A DNA stretch of 64,000 bases from Halogranum rubrum (lineage in GTDB: Archaea; Halobacteriota; Halobacteria; Halobacteriales; Haloferacaceae). Below are positions 34,297 to 43,068 of this stretch, piece by piece. The position numbers and the translations under genes were made by a program. Position 1 is the first letter of the stretch; each line of letters begins with the position of its first letter. The DNA lies in the NCBI RefSeq assembly GCF_900114455.1, contig NZ_FOTC01000003.1, forward strand, positions 62,001-126,000, written 5' to 3'. The notes beneath the pieces are model-generated. The model saw nothing but the letters and a program-made list of their open reading frames with translations. It had not been told where the DNA came from and ran no database searches.

Positions 34297-37260
34297 TCAG
34301 TCGTCGTCGCCGATAGGTTTCGCCGGTTGGCGCTTGTCGGCGCGTGGACCTTCTTCGTCGACGTCGGGAAGCATGTCACGCAGGTAGCGACCGGTGTAGC
34401 TCTCCTCCGTGCGGGCGACGTCTTCGGGCGTCCCGCGAGCGACGATTTCGCCGCCGTTCTCGCCACCCTCGGGACCGAGGTCGACGACGTTGTCTGCGTT
34501 CTTCACGAGGTCCAGTTCGTGTTCGACGACGACGATGGTGTTGCCGTTGTCGGTCAGTCGCTGGAGCACGTCGATGAGTTTACGCTCGTCTTCCTTGTGG
34601 AGTCCCGTCGTCGGTTCGTCCAGTAGGTACAGGGTCTCACCGGTCTGTTTCTTCCCGAGTTCTTCGGCGAGTTTGATACGCTGTGCCTCGCCGCCGGAGA
34701 GCGTCGTCGACGGCTGGCCGAGCGACATGTAGCCGAGGCCGACGTCCTTCAGCAGTGCGAGACGACGCCGAATCTGGGAGTTCGCCTCGAAGAAGTCGTG
34801 AGCCTCGTCGACTTCCATGTCGAGGACGTCGGCGATGGTGGCTCCCTTGTAGGTGACGTCGAGCGTCTCGTCGTTGTAGCGCGCGCCGCCACACTCCTCA
34901 CACGGGACGTAGACGTCCGAGAGGAAGTTCATCTCGATTTTGACGGTCCCTTGTCCACCACACTCCTCGCAACGTCCGCCCTTCACGTTGAACGAGAAGC
35001 GTCCCTTCTCGTACCCGCGCTGTTTGGATAGCTTCGTCTCGGCGAACAGTTCGCGGATGTAGTCGAAGACGCCGGTGTAGGTCGCCGGGTTGGAACGAGG
35101 TGTCCGACCGATGGGCGACTGGTCGATGAGACGTACCGTCTCGATGCCTTCCAGCCCTTCGATGGAATCGTGCTCACCAGGGTCGACACTCGTGTTGTCG
35201 TTCATCTTCCGGGCGAGCCCCTTGTAGAGGATGTCGTGCATCAACGTCGACTTCCCCGACCCGGAGACGCCGGTGATGGCCGTGAACTGACCGATGGGGA
35301 TGGGGACGTCGAGGTTCTTCAAGTTGTGCTGGCGTGCACCCTTGATGATCAGTTCGTTCCCGGACTCTCGGCGCTCCTCGGGGACGGGAATCACCCTGCG
35401 TCCGGAGAGGTAATCGCCGGTGATGGAGTTCTCGGCCGCACAGACCTCGTCGAAGTCACCTTGGACGACGATTTCGCCGCCGCGCTTGCCCGGACCGGGG
35501 CCCATATCGATGATGCTGTCGGCCCGTCGCATCGTCTCTTCGTCGTGTTCGACGACGATGAGCGTGTTCCCGAGGTCGCGGAGGCCTTCGAGCGTGTTCA
35601 GGAGGCGGTCGTTGTCCCGCTGGTGAAGGCCGATAGAGGGTTCGTCGAGCACGTAGAGTACGCCGACGAGTCCCGACCCGACCTGCGTCGCGAGTCGAAT
35701 CCGCTGGGACTCGCCGCCGGAGAGCGTCGCCGCCTCACGGTCGAGAGTGAGATACTCGAGACCGACCTCGGTCATGAAGCCGAGGCGGGCGCGAATCTCC
35801 TTCAGAATCTCCTCGGCGATGGTCCGCTCGCGGTCGGTGAGGTCCGCCTCGAGTCCTTCGAAGTGTTCGAGCGCATCGCCGATGCTCAGTCGGTTGACCT
35901 CGGTGATAGCCGTCCCGTCGATGAGTACCGACCGGGACTGCGGCTTGAGACGTGTCCCGTCACAGGCCGGACAGGTGGTGACGGCCATGTAGTCCTCGAT
36001 GTGCTCGCGCGTCCCCTTCGACTCCGTCTCGACGTGGCGACGTTCGAGGTTCGGGATGACCCCCTCGAAGCGCTTCTCCTTTCGGCGGGTGCCGTTCTTC
36101 GTCGTGCGCTCGAAGACGACTTCCTCGTCGGTGCCGTAGAGGAACTGTCGCTGGACGTCCTCGTCGAGGTTCTCCCAGTGCGTCTGGACGCTCACGCCGA
36201 AGTGCTTCGCGACCGACTTGATTCGAGTGCGGTAGTACGAGCGCTTGTAGCTCCACGGTTCGAAGACGTGCTTGAGTGGTTGTGACGGGTCTTGGATGAC
36301 CAAATCTTCGTCCACTTCTTTCGTGTTCCCGATACCCTCACACTCGGGACAGGCACCGTGCGGCGAGTTGAACGAGAACGACCGCGTCTCGATTTCGGAG
36401 AAGTCGATGCCACAGTGCGTACAGGCGAGTTCTTCGGAGAACTCGACGACGAGTCGGTCGTCGCTACCTTCGCCTGCGAGGTCACCCGTCGCGCGGGCCG
36501 TCGACCCACCGAGTGCAGTCGCGGCCTCTTCGCTCGGGTCGGGGACGATGACTTTGAGGACACCGCCGGCTTTGTCGAGTGCCGTCTCGACACTGTCGGT
36601 GATTCGTGAACGGGCCTCTTCTGTGACCGAGATACGGTCGACGACGACGTCGACGGTGTGGTCGTAGTTCTCGTCGAGGTCCGGCCGGTTCAGCGTCAGG
36701 TCGTACTGCTCGCCGTCGACTTCGACGCGCGAGTAGCCGTCGGCGACGAGTTCGTCGAACAGGTCCGCGAACGCGCCCTTCTGGTCGCGGACGACCGGTG
36801 CGGCAATCTTCGCTTTCGTCCCTTCGGGGAGTTTGAAGATGCGGCGCACCATCTGCTGGGCGCTCTGCTCGCCGACTTCACGGCCACACTCCGGACAGTG
36901 CGGTGTCCCGACTCTGGCGTAGAGGAGACGGAGGTAGTCGTGGAGTTCGGTGACCGTTCCGACCGTCGAGCGGGGGTTGTTCGCGGCGTTCTTCTGGTCG
37001 ATGGAGATTGCCGGCGAGAGGCCTTCCACCGATTCGACCTGTGGCTTGTCCATCTGCCCGAGGAAGTTCCGGGCGTAGGCGCTCAACGATTCGATGTAGC
37101 GGCGTTGCCCTTCGGCGTAAATCGTCTCGAACGCGAGCGACGACTTCCCCGACCCCGACAGGCCGGTGACGACGGTGAACTGCTCCCGCGGGATGGCGAC
37201 GTCGAGGTCTTTGAGGTTGTGTTCTTCGGCACCTCGAACCTCGATGTAGTCCTTGCTCAT
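34297..37260 (-). CDS. uvrA: Excinuclease ABC subunit A
   Basis: Damage-recognition ATPase of nucleotide excision repair, 987 aa, full length. It has two ABC modules: Walker A GLSGSGKSSLAF near residue 35 and GVSGSGKSTLMH near residue 670, signatures LSGGESQRIRLA and LSGGEAQRIKLA, and zinc sites CPECGRE, CTHCGID with CPECEG, and CEECGGQ with CEECGGARYN. Haloarchaea acquired the bacterial UvrABC system by transfer. uvrB and uvrC are not in this window. The next gene on the strand is sepF, an arrangement also known from Haloferax. Its own promoter probably lies at 37288-37297. Confidence 0.98.
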   Translation of the reverse strand: MSKDYIEVRGAEEHNLKDLDVAIPREQFTVVTGLSGSGKSSLAFETIYAEGQRRYIESLSAYARNFLGQMDKPQVESVEGLSPAISIDQKNAANNPRSTVGTVTELHDYLRLLYARVGTPHCPECGREVGEQSAQQMVRRIFKLPEGTKAKIAAPVVRDQKGAFADLFDELVADGYSRVEVDGEQYDLTLNRPDLDENYDHTVDVVVDRISVTEEARSRITDSVETALDKAGGVLKVIVPDPSEEAATALGGSTARATGDLAGEGSDDRLVVEFSEELACTHCGIDFSEIETRSFSFNSPHGACPECEGIGNTKEVDEDLVIQDPSQPLKHVFEPWSYKRSYYRTRIKSVAKHFGVSVQTHWENLDEDVQRQFLYGTDEEVVFERTTKNGTRRKEKRFEGVIPNLERRHVETESKGTREHIEDYMAVTTCPACDGTRLKPQSRSVLIDGTAITEVNRLSIGDALEHFEGLEADLTDRERTIAEEILKEIRARLGFMTEVGLEYLTLDREAATLSGGESQRIRLATQVGSGLVGVLYVLDEPSIGLHQRDNDRLLNTLEGLRDLGNTLIVVEHDEETMRRADSIIDMGPGPGKRGGEIVVQGDFDEVCAAENSITGDYLSGRRVIPVPEERRESGNELIIKGARQHNLKNLDVPIPIGQFTAITGVSGSGKSTLMHDILYKGLARKMNDNTSVDPGEHDSIEGLEGIETVRLIDQSPIGRTPRSNPATYTGVFDYIRELFAETKLSKQRGYEKGRFSFNVKGGRCEECGGQGTVKIEMNFLSDVYVPCEECGGARYNDETLDVTYKGATIADVLDMEVDEAHDFFEANSQIRRRLALLKDVGLGYMSLGQPSTTLSGGEAQRIKLAEELGKKQTGETLYLLDEPTTGLHKEDERKLIDVLQRLTDNGNTIVVVEHELDLVKNADNVVDLGPEGGENGGEIVARGTPEDVARTEESYTGRYLRDMLPDVDEEGPRADKRQPAKPIGDDD

Positions 37261-37450
37261 CTGGAACTTTGGTACGAGGAGCAGACCTGAAAACTCGTCG
37301 GTTGACGAAGGTCGAGACGGCCAAAACGGCCAAAAGAGCCACCGACCATTACGATACGCGAAAACGCGTCGTGGCGAACCGACTCGGGAGACGAGTTCGT
37401 ATCGGGAACGCTATCGAGTGGAGAAGCGAGGGTGACGAGAAGTCGTCGAG

Positions 37451-37804
37451 TTAGCTCAGTTTCTGTCGAGAGATGGTGACGCCAGTCGGCGCGACGATGA
37501 GTTGGTCGTCGCCCTTCTGGACGATGTCGCCGTCGACTTCGCGAGCGACCTGCTGGAGTTCGTCGATGATGTGTTCGACCGTGCGATCCTGTGTCCGGAG
37601 GCGTGTGATATCTGCGATGACGAAGTCGCCGTCGTAGACGGCGTCTTTGATGGCGACGACGTCCTGCTGACCGCTGATCTCGGCGATGTGGACCGTCATC
37701 CCCGCCTCGCCGCGGGCGGTGTCGAAGTCGTCGAGGTCCAGTTCGACGTAGTCCTCGGTAGTGTGCGTATCGCCACCCGCGAGGAGCTTGTCCATGATGC
37801 CCAT
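37451..37804 (-). CDS. sepF: Archaeal cell-division protein SepF
   Basis: A 117-aa membrane anchor for FtsZ. The N-terminal MGIMDKLLAGGD is the short amphipathic membrane-binding helix; after TTEDYVELDLDDFDTARGE comes the SepF core with VHIAEISGQQDVVAIKDAVYDGDF in the centre and TVEHIIDELQQVAREVDGDI after it. In Haloferax volcanii SepF is essential for division and recruits FtsZ2. Length and sequence match that protein closely. The start ATG at 37804 is preceded by an AT-rich TATA candidate (37829-37839) at the correct distance. It follows uvrA on the opposite side but is probably transcribed on its own. Confidence 0.93.
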   Translation of the reverse strand: MGIMDKLLAGGDTHTTEDYVELDLDDFDTARGEAGMTVHIAEISGQQDVVAIKDAVYDGDFVIADITRLRTQDRTVEHIIDELQQVAREVDGDIVQKGDDQLIVAPTGVTISRQKLS

Positions 37805-37932
37805 AGCATATACACTCACTCTCCCCCCATTAGTTCTTACGTCAGACGACGGGCTGACAGACGCCGCTCTCGACGGACACGACTGTCGCCGACGAGACGA
37901 TACGAGCAGCGAGCGGCCGAGGACGACACGAG

Positions 37933-37961
37933 GGGCTTTTCGTGTCCCACGAGAACAGCCC
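37933..37961 (+). promoter_or_regulatory. Promoter of the DUF1028 gene with imperfect dyad
   Basis: GCTTTTCG lies 27 nt ahead of the ATG at 37965 as TATA element. It is part of an imperfect dyad, with arms GGGCT (37933-37937) and AGCCC (37957-37961) and inner arms CGTG/CACG, spanning from TATA box to transcription start. Confidence 0.4.
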
Positions 37962-37964
37962 GGT

Positions 37965-38636
37965 ATGACCTTCAGCATCTGCGTCCGCGAGGAGTACGTC
38001 GACGACGACGGCGACGACCAGACCCGGTTCGGCGTCGCCGTCACCACCCGTCTCCCGGGGGTCGGCGCGCTCTGCCCGTTCGCCAGCGAAGACGGCGCAA
38101 TCTCCACGCAGAGCGTCACCAACGTCGAACTCGGGCGGCGAGGACTCGACTATCTCGCGGACGGCCTCGCCATCGACGATGCACTCTCAGCGCTCCTGAA
38201 CGCCGACGACGGGCGCGAGACCCGGCAACTGCACGGCGTCGACCACGAAGGGACGTTCGCCTTCTCCGGCGACGAGTGCGGCGACTGGTACGGCCACTAC
38301 GAGGGCGAGAACGTCACCGTCGCTGGCAACCTGCTCGCGGGCGAGAGCGTCGTCGAGGCGACGGCGGCGTCCTACGAAGAGAGCGACCGGGACGAACCGC
38401 TCGCAAAGCGTCTCGTCGACGCCCTCGCCGCGGGCAACGCCGAAGGTGGCGACAAGCGCGAGGACCTGCCCGTCCAGAGCGCGGCGCTGGTCGTGGCGTC
38501 GACGGAAGACCAGGAGTTCGAACCCTACTACAACGACCTGCGAGTGGACGCGACGGAGACGCCGGTTCGGTCTCTCCGTGAGACGTTCCACGAGGCCAAG
38601 CGCGGCTACGAGTTAGCGTTGCAGAAGTACGCGTGA
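37965..38636 (+). CDS. DUF1028 (Ntn-hydrolase-like) protein
   Basis: A 223-aa protein of the DUF1028 family. MTFSICVREEY at the N-terminus and FGVAVTTRLPGVGALCPFAS mark the family; DCGDWYGHYEG-like sequence follows (here ECGDWYGHYEG near residue 105), then NLLAGESVVEATAASY and LPVQSAALVVAS. Structures of the family show an Ntn-hydrolase fold. Substrate is unknown, though peptidase or amidase activity has been suggested from the fold. It diverges from sepF and converges with the PUA gene. Confidence 0.85.
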   Translation: MTFSICVREEYVDDDGDDQTRFGVAVTTRLPGVGALCPFASEDGAISTQSVTNVELGRRGLDYLADGLAIDDALSALLNADDGRETRQLHGVDHEGTFAFSGDECGDWYGHYEGENVTVAGNLLAGESVVEATAASYEESDRDEPLAKRLVDALAAGNAEGGDKREDLPVQSAALVVASTEDQEFEPYYNDLRVDATETPVRSLRETFHEAKRGYELALQKYA

Positions 38637-38679
38637 GACGCGTGAGCGTCGAGAAGCGTGGTGAGCGCGATACGCTCGA

Positions 38680-39159
38680 TTAGACGCTGAACTCGAACAG
38701 TTCGTCGCCGACGTGGTGGACCGACTCGACGACTTTCCCCGAGTCACCGACCATGTCGTCGCCAGCGACGAGTGCACGGCCGATGGCCAGCACCTTCCCG
38801 TGAGTCTCTTCTTGAATCGCGACGAGGTCACCCTCGGCGATGTCGGCGTCGGCTTCGACGATACCGGGGCGCATCACGTCCGCGCCGTTGCTGACGAACG
38901 AGATGGCACCGGCGTCGACGGTGACGACACCCTTCGACGGCGAGTGTTCGTTGGCACCGCGAACCGTGAGGAACGGTTCGTCGTCGACGTAGAGGACGAG
39001 CGGTTCGCCGTCGACGAGGACGACGTCGAACTCGGAGTCGGCCAGTTCGACCAGTTCGTAGCTGTCGCCGTCGAGTTCGACGCCGAGGCTCTCCGACATG
39101 GTGTCTTCGATGTCGCCGACGTCGTCGCTGCGCAGGTGGTGGCGGGATTTGACCTTCAT
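38680..39159 (-). CDS. PUA-domain RNA-binding protein
   Basis: A 159-aa protein resembling the archaeal MCT-1/Tma20 type. The N-terminal half (MKVKSRHHLRSDDVGDIEDTM is its opening) is a small alpha/beta domain; the C-terminal half from about residue 75 is a PUA domain with GVVTVDAGAISFVSNGADVMRPGIV and EGDLVAIQEETHGKVLAIGRAL. In eukaryotes the MCT-1/DENR partner acts in translation re-initiation and ribosome recycling. A role at the ribosome or in RNA modification is likely but not shown. It converges with the DUF1028 gene and seems monocistronic. Confidence 0.85.
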   Translation of the reverse strand: MKVKSRHHLRSDDVGDIEDTMSESLGVELDGDSYELVELADSEFDVVLVDGEPLVLYVDDEPFLTVRGANEHSPSKGVVTVDAGAISFVSNGADVMRPGIVEADADIAEGDLVAIQEETHGKVLAIGRALVAGDDMVGDSGKVVESVHHVGDELFEFSV

Positions 39160-39325
39160 ACACCCACGATACGTCGCACCGTGGATAAATCGCCCGTTCC
39201 GTCACGGTTCTCGCCCGTGCATGGAGAGACGCAGTGTGCTTCTGACTCGCTGCGTCTCTCGTGGTGTCGTGTGGGTCGTTGACACTGTGGTAAACGCTAA
39301 GTGACCGACGTTCTTTGACAGTCCC

Positions 39326-39655
39326 ATGTGGCGCTCCCGGACCAACCGGGGCGGGAAGACGGTCGTCTGCATCGCCTGTGGAAGTTCCCTCTCTCGTGCG
39401 GATGCCCGCGAGTACGACAAAGCGGGGAACCGATGGGAACGACACGGCAAGGAGTTCGAGCATCTCTGTAAGGGCTGCTACCGCGACCTCTGTCACCACC
39501 CCCGAAACGAACTGGAGTCTCTCCTCGGCGACATCGAAGAGCACGGCCTCTCACAGGAGGAGTTCCTCCGCCGGTACCTCGCCGAGGTCGAAGCACGGTA
39601 CGGCCACCTCGGCGAACAGGAAGAACACGGAGAGCACGAAGAACGAGAACGATAA
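39326..39655 (+). CDS. Small zinc-binding haloarchaeal protein
   Basis: A 109-aa protein. CIACGSSLSRADAREYDK near residue 15 and HLCKGCYRDLCHHPRNE near residue 46 give two CxxC pairs and an extra Cys-His-His cluster, consistent with a treble-clef or ribbon. The rest is helical, Glu-rich and ends in a Glu/His/Arg run. No function is known. It starts 42 nt before the GIDE-like membrane protein gene ends its own leader, on the same strand, and could be co-transcribed with it. Confidence 0.75.
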   Translation: MWRSRTNRGGKTVVCIACGSSLSRADAREYDKAGNRWERHGKEFEHLCKGCYRDLCHHPRNELESLLGDIEEHGLSQEEFLRRYLAEVEARYGHLGEQEEHGEHEERER

Positions 39656-39696
39656 GCACACAGTCGTTTTCTTCGACCGCTCCGTCTCTCTCGGTG

Positions 39697-40509
39697 ATGC
39701 AGTTACAGGTCCTCCCGTTTCTCGGTATCCAAACGCTCGTCGCCGTCGCGTTCGTCGCCATCGGCGGCTACGTCGCGTTCAGGTCACTTCGTTACTCACT
39801 TCTCGCGGTTCGCTTGCTTCGCACCACCCAAGTTCCCGTCCGCGAGTTGATGGAAGAGACCGACCGACAGGTCGCGCTCGTCGGCACTGCCGAGGCGGCG
39901 ACAGACCACGACCCACTCGTGGGGCCGTTCTCGGGTCGGCCGTCGCTCGTCGTCGGCTACGAGGTGAAAGAAGAGCGGACGAGCCACGACGCCAACACGA
40001 ACACCACCCGGCGGACGTGGAAGACAATCGACGAGGCGTGGGCGAGTGTCCCGTTCGTCCTCGACGACGGCACGGCGAGCGTCCGCGTCGACCCCTCGGA
40101 GGCGCAGTACTCGATTCGGCTGGACGAGTCGACGCGCGTCGCCGGTGGACGGACTCCGCCCGAACGGATTCGCTCGTTCATCGAGACGAACGAACGCGTC
40201 GACTCCGAAGAAGGCGGATTCGACGTCGGCCCGATTCGGCTCTCGACCGGACGCGACCGGAAGTACGTGGAGTACCGCGTCGAACCTGGTGACGAAGTGT
40301 GCGTCCTCGGAACGCCCCAGCGCGCTCGCGGCGACGTGGGACAGGTGAACGCCGTCGTCGCCGGCGGGTCGCCGTTCGTCGTCGTCGACGACGACCCTCG
40401 GTCGGCCGCCCTTCGGATGGTCGGTGGGTCGTTGCTTCCGGTCGTGTTCGGCGGGTTCTTCGCCGTGGTCGGACTGCTGTTGCTGTTCAGGGGAGCACTC
40501 TTCCTGTAA
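39697..40509 (+). CDS. GIDE/MULAN-like membrane protein without RING
   Basis: A 270-aa protein with one N-terminal transmembrane helix (residues about 8-33) and one at the C-terminus (about 245-268). The region between contains a beta-rich domain beginning RQVALVGTAEAATDHDPL and including LVVGYEVKEERTS, like the GIDE (BAM) domain found next to the membrane in the mitochondrial E3 ligase MUL1 and in prokaryotic homologues. There is no RING finger, so ligase activity is not expected. I start it at ATG 39697; a GTG just before is also possible. It may be co-transcribed with the preceding zinc protein. Confidence 0.65.
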   Translation: MQLQVLPFLGIQTLVAVAFVAIGGYVAFRSLRYSLLAVRLLRTTQVPVRELMEETDRQVALVGTAEAATDHDPLVGPFSGRPSLVVGYEVKEERTSHDANTNTTRRTWKTIDEAWASVPFVLDDGTASVRVDPSEAQYSIRLDESTRVAGGRTPPERIRSFIETNERVDSEEGGFDVGPIRLSTGRDRKYVEYRVEPGDEVCVLGTPQRARGDVGQVNAVVAGGSPFVVVDDDPRSAALRMVGGSLLPVVFGGFFAVVGLLLLFRGALFL

Positions 40510-40554
40510 CCCGACCCCGACACGCATAACTACCTCTCTACCTTTGTCGAAACT

Positions 40555-41877
40555 ATGTCGAACGAAACGACGGACAAAGACGAGCAGGCGCACGCCGGGA
40601 CGGCGGAAGGGCAAGGGCCGGTGCGGGTCACAGAGGAGATTGACCGCCATCTGGCGAACAAGCGCGAGGAACTGTTCGAGGAGTTCGAGATTCGCGACAA
40701 GTTCCCCTCGGTCGTACTCGAGGAGGCCAAAGAGCGAACCAGCGACGTCCAACAGGAGATAGAGGACGAACTGGAGCACCGCCAAGACCTGCGGGACCTG
40801 ACGACGTGGACGACGGACCCCGTCGACGCACAGGACTTCGACGACGCCATCAGCATCGCCGAAGAGGAAGAGCACTATCGGCTCTGGGTCCACATCGCCG
40901 ACGTCACGCACTACGTCCACCCCGGCTCCGAGATGTGGGCCGAGGCGGTCAAACGCGGGAACACGGTCTATCTCCCTGCCTACACCATCCACATGCTCCC
41001 GCCGGCGCTCGCCGAGACGGTCTGTTCTCTGGTCCCCAACGAGGACCGCCTCGCGCACACGGTGGAGATGGCCATCAAGAAGGACACGCTCTCGTTCGAG
41101 AACATCGAGATTTACAAGTCCGTCATCCACTCCGACGAGCGGCTCACTTACACGCAGTGTGAACGCCGACTGGACGAACCCGACATGCCGCTGCACGAGG
41201 AGAACGTCCTCGTCTACGACCTCGCCGAGCAACTCCACGAGCAGCGCAAGGAAGACGGCTCGCTCGTCCTGAACCCGAGTCGTGACCGCGCGCACACCAT
41301 CATCGAGGAGTGCATGCTGAAGGCCAACAAGGCCGTCACGCACGAACTGATGTGGAACCGCGGCGTCGAAGCGATGTACCGCGTCCACCCACAGCCGACG
41401 CCCGACCAGTGGGACAAGGCCCTGAAGGAGATCGCCGAACTCGACGGCATCAACATGTCTGGGGCGTCGTGGGACGACCCGCGGAAGGCGGTCAACCAGG
41501 CGCTGGAGAACGCCAACGGCAAGAACCTCAACAAGGTCCAGCGAGCGGTGCTGAAGGTGATGCCGCGTGCGAAGTACATGAACGACCCATTCGGGGGCCA
41601 CTACGCGCTGAACTTCGACATCTACGGTCACTTCACCTCGCCGATTCGACGTCTCTCGGACCTCATCAACCACTGGATCGTCCACGAGAACGACGTGCCG
41701 GAGGACCTCATCGCGCTCTGTGACCGCGCCTCCGACAAGCAGAAAGACGCCGAGACGGCCGAACGCCTCTACAAGCAGTTCATGGAGGAGATCGGTCTCA
41801 ACCCGTACGACGTCAACAACCGCGGCCTCGAAGTCGTCGAGGACGACGACGAGATAGAGGACGACATCGAGTACTGA
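40555..41877 (+). CDS. rnr: RNB-domain exoribonuclease (RNase R type)
   Basis: A 440-aa 3'-5' exoribonuclease. DPVDAQDFDDAISIAEE near residue 90 holds the catalytic Asp cluster; HTIIEECMLKAN near residue 260 and HFTSPIRRLSDLINHWI near residue 365 complete the RNB fold. The cold-shock domains before and S1 domain after RNB in bacterial RNase R are missing; only an acidic N-terminal and C-terminal tail remain. Haloarchaeal RNase R proteins are known to consist of little more than the RNB domain. Haloarchaea lack the exosome, so this is expected to be a main RNA-degrading enzyme. Confidence 0.92.
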   Translation: MSNETTDKDEQAHAGTAEGQGPVRVTEEIDRHLANKREELFEEFEIRDKFPSVVLEEAKERTSDVQQEIEDELEHRQDLRDLTTWTTDPVDAQDFDDAISIAEEEEHYRLWVHIADVTHYVHPGSEMWAEAVKRGNTVYLPAYTIHMLPPALAETVCSLVPNEDRLAHTVEMAIKKDTLSFENIEIYKSVIHSDERLTYTQCERRLDEPDMPLHEENVLVYDLAEQLHEQRKEDGSLVLNPSRDRAHTIIEECMLKANKAVTHELMWNRGVEAMYRVHPQPTPDQWDKALKEIAELDGINMSGASWDDPRKAVNQALENANGKNLNKVQRAVLKVMPRAKYMNDPFGGHYALNFDIYGHFTSPIRRLSDLINHWIVHENDVPEDLIALCDRASDKQKDAETAERLYKQFMEEIGLNPYDVNNRGLEVVEDDDEIEDDIEY

Positions 41878-41967
41878 GTCGTCTTCGCTGGCGTCACCGC
41901 GACGAGAACGACCGGAAGAATCGCAGGCAAGCGTAGCTTTTTCTCGGTTCCATCGGTCACACCGACC

Positions 41968-42438
41968 ATGCACCCCAGCGCCGAAGAGTTCGTCTCACTC
42001 GCTCGCGAACGCTACGACTTCGAACCCGTGGTAGAGGAGTTCCCCGAAGGCACGAAGACGGCCGCCGACGCCGCCGACGCAGTCGGTTGCGACGTCGCCC
42101 AAATCGCGAGCAGTATCGTCCTCGTCGCCGACGACGAGGTGGTCGTCTCGGTCACGTCGGGCGCGAATCGAGTGGATATGGAGAAGGTGGCCGCACTGGT
42201 CGGGAGTGAGTCGGCGCGGATGGCCGAGGCCGACGAAGTGAAGGAGGCGACAGGGTGGTCTATCGGTGGCGTGCCGCCGATTTGTCACTCTACGGCGGTG
42301 CCGGTGTTCGTGGATGAAACGTTGACGGAGTTCGAGACGGTGTGGGCCGCCGCCGGGACGCCGACAGCGGTGTTCGCGGTTGGGTCCGAGGAGTTGGTGG
42401 AGATGAGTGGTGGGGAGGTTGTGGAGGTGGCTGAGTAG
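41968..42438 (+). CDS. YbaK/EbsC-family aminoacyl-tRNA deacylase
   Basis: A 156-aa trans-editing protein of the YbaK/ProX superfamily. The fold is seen from GTKTAADAADAVGCDVAQIASSIVL-type N-terminal sequence (residues 29-53), then SGANRVDMEKVAALVG and GWSIGGVPPICH, which carries the conserved GGxxP loop; the conserved Lys of YbaK is not certain. Such enzymes hydrolyse mischarged Cys-tRNA(Pro) or Ala-tRNA(Pro). The specificity here is unknown. It lies 90 nt downstream of the RNase R gene and is followed by a tRNA gene on the other strand. Confidence 0.85.
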   Translation: MHPSAEEFVSLARERYDFEPVVEEFPEGTKTAADAADAVGCDVAQIASSIVLVADDEVVVSVTSGANRVDMEKVAALVGSESARMAEADEVKEATGWSIGGVPPICHSTAVPVFVDETLTEFETVWAAAGTPTAVFAVGSEELVEMSGGEVVEVAE

Positions 42439-42467
42439 GAGAGAGAACTCACCGGGAGTTCCGCGAG

Positions 42468-42516
42468 CGAAGCGAGCGGGCCGACGACTGAACGGAGCGA
42501 AGCGAAGTGAAGGAGG
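42468..42516. repeat. Purine-rich GCGAAGCGAG low-complexity element
   Basis: Repeats of GCGAGCGAAGCGAG and GGAGCGAAGCGAAG type occupy the space between the deacylase gene and the tRNA 3' hairpin. They are common in haloarchaeal intergenic DNA and of unknown role. Confidence 0.5.
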
Positions 42517-42532
42517 AGTGCTTTTGGCCGAG

Positions 42533-42573
42533 CTTTTGCCGAGGCTCACCGAAGGTGAGCCGCAGCGCAAAAG
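42533..42573 (-). terminator. Hairpin downstream of tRNA-Ala
   Basis: GGCTCACC (42543-42550), GAA loop and GGTGAGCC (42554-42561) form a perfect 8-bp stem. The outer CTTTTGC (42533-42539) and GCAAAAG (42567-42573) add 7 bp across small bulges. On the minus strand this stem follows the tRNA 3' end by about 8 nt and ends in a short T-run, so it is a plausible terminator or processing signal. A second CTTTTGG copy at 42521 gives an alternative pairing. Confidence 0.5.
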
Positions 42574-42580
42574 GTCGTAG

Positions 42581-42652
42581 TGGACTCGCCGGGATTTGAA
42601 CCCGGGGCCTCTTCCTTGCGAAGGAAGCGATCTACCACTGATCTACGAGCCC
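42581..42652 (-). tRNA. tRNA-Ala (anticodon CGC)
   Basis: The minus strand folds as a complete 72-nt tRNA: acceptor GGGCTCG/CGAGTCC with one G-U pair, D arm with GATCAGTGGTAGATC, anticodon stem CTTCC/GGAAG around loop TTCGCAA, and T arm CCGGG-TTCAAAT-CCCGG. The anticodon CGC reads GCG alanine codons, abundant in this GC-rich genome. The discriminator base is A and no CCA is encoded. There is no intron. A TATA box (42677-42685) lies about 28 nt before the 5' end. It is in line with the rpsJ-EF-1alpha genes but separated by 107 nt. Confidence 0.97.
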
Positions 42653-42676
42653 GCAACAGGACGGAGCCTGCGTGCG

Positions 42677-42685
42677 TATTTAGTA
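42677..42685 (-). promoter_or_regulatory. TATA box of tRNA-Ala
   Basis: The minus strand reads TACTAAATA, centred 29 nt before the mature 5' end, so transcription starts at or near the first tRNA base. Confidence 0.6.
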
Positions 42686-42759
42686 TCTTCTGTTCGATTC
42701 CGCCCTAAAGAGGAAACGGAAATGTAGTGGCGCAAACGCCTTAGCGCCAGTCCCGCGCG

Positions 42760-43068
42760 TCAGTCTTCGAGAACGATCTCGATACTGACGTCGTTGGGCA
42801 CCTGGATGCGCATGAGCTGGCGCAGTGCGCGTTCGTCGGCGTCGATGTCGATGAGACGCTTGTGGACGCGCATTTCCCAGTGCTCCCAGGTCGCGGTCCC
42901 CTCGCCGTCGGGGGACTTCCGGGCGGGCACCTCGAGCGTCTTCGTCGGCAGCGGAATCGGACCGCTGAGTGCGACGCCCGTCTTGTCCGCAATCTCGCGG
43001 ACGTCCGCGCAGATGTCGTCGAGGTCCTCCGGGCTGGTCCCGGCGAGCCGAACGCGAGCCTGCTGCAT
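42760..43068 (-). CDS. rpsJ: 30S ribosomal protein S10 (uS10)
   Basis: Small-subunit head protein, 102 aa, the standard archaeal size. The family signature is in [20 protein letters not shown] near residue 36, followed by [17 protein letters not shown]. The ATG shares its first base with the EF-1alpha stop (TAATG), so the two are translated as a coupled pair, as is usual in archaea. Confidence 0.97.
   Translation of the reverse strand: MQQARVRLAGTSPEDLDDICADVREIADKTGVALSGPIPLPTKTLEVPARKSPDGEGTATWEHWEMRVHKRLIDIDADERALRQLMRIQVPNDVSIEIVLED

Noticed and set aside
39796-41973. 725-codon minus-strand frame opposite the GIDE-like and RNase R genes
   Set aside because: It spans two real genes and their spacer, has a repetitive Val/Arg/Asp composition and no recognised domain.
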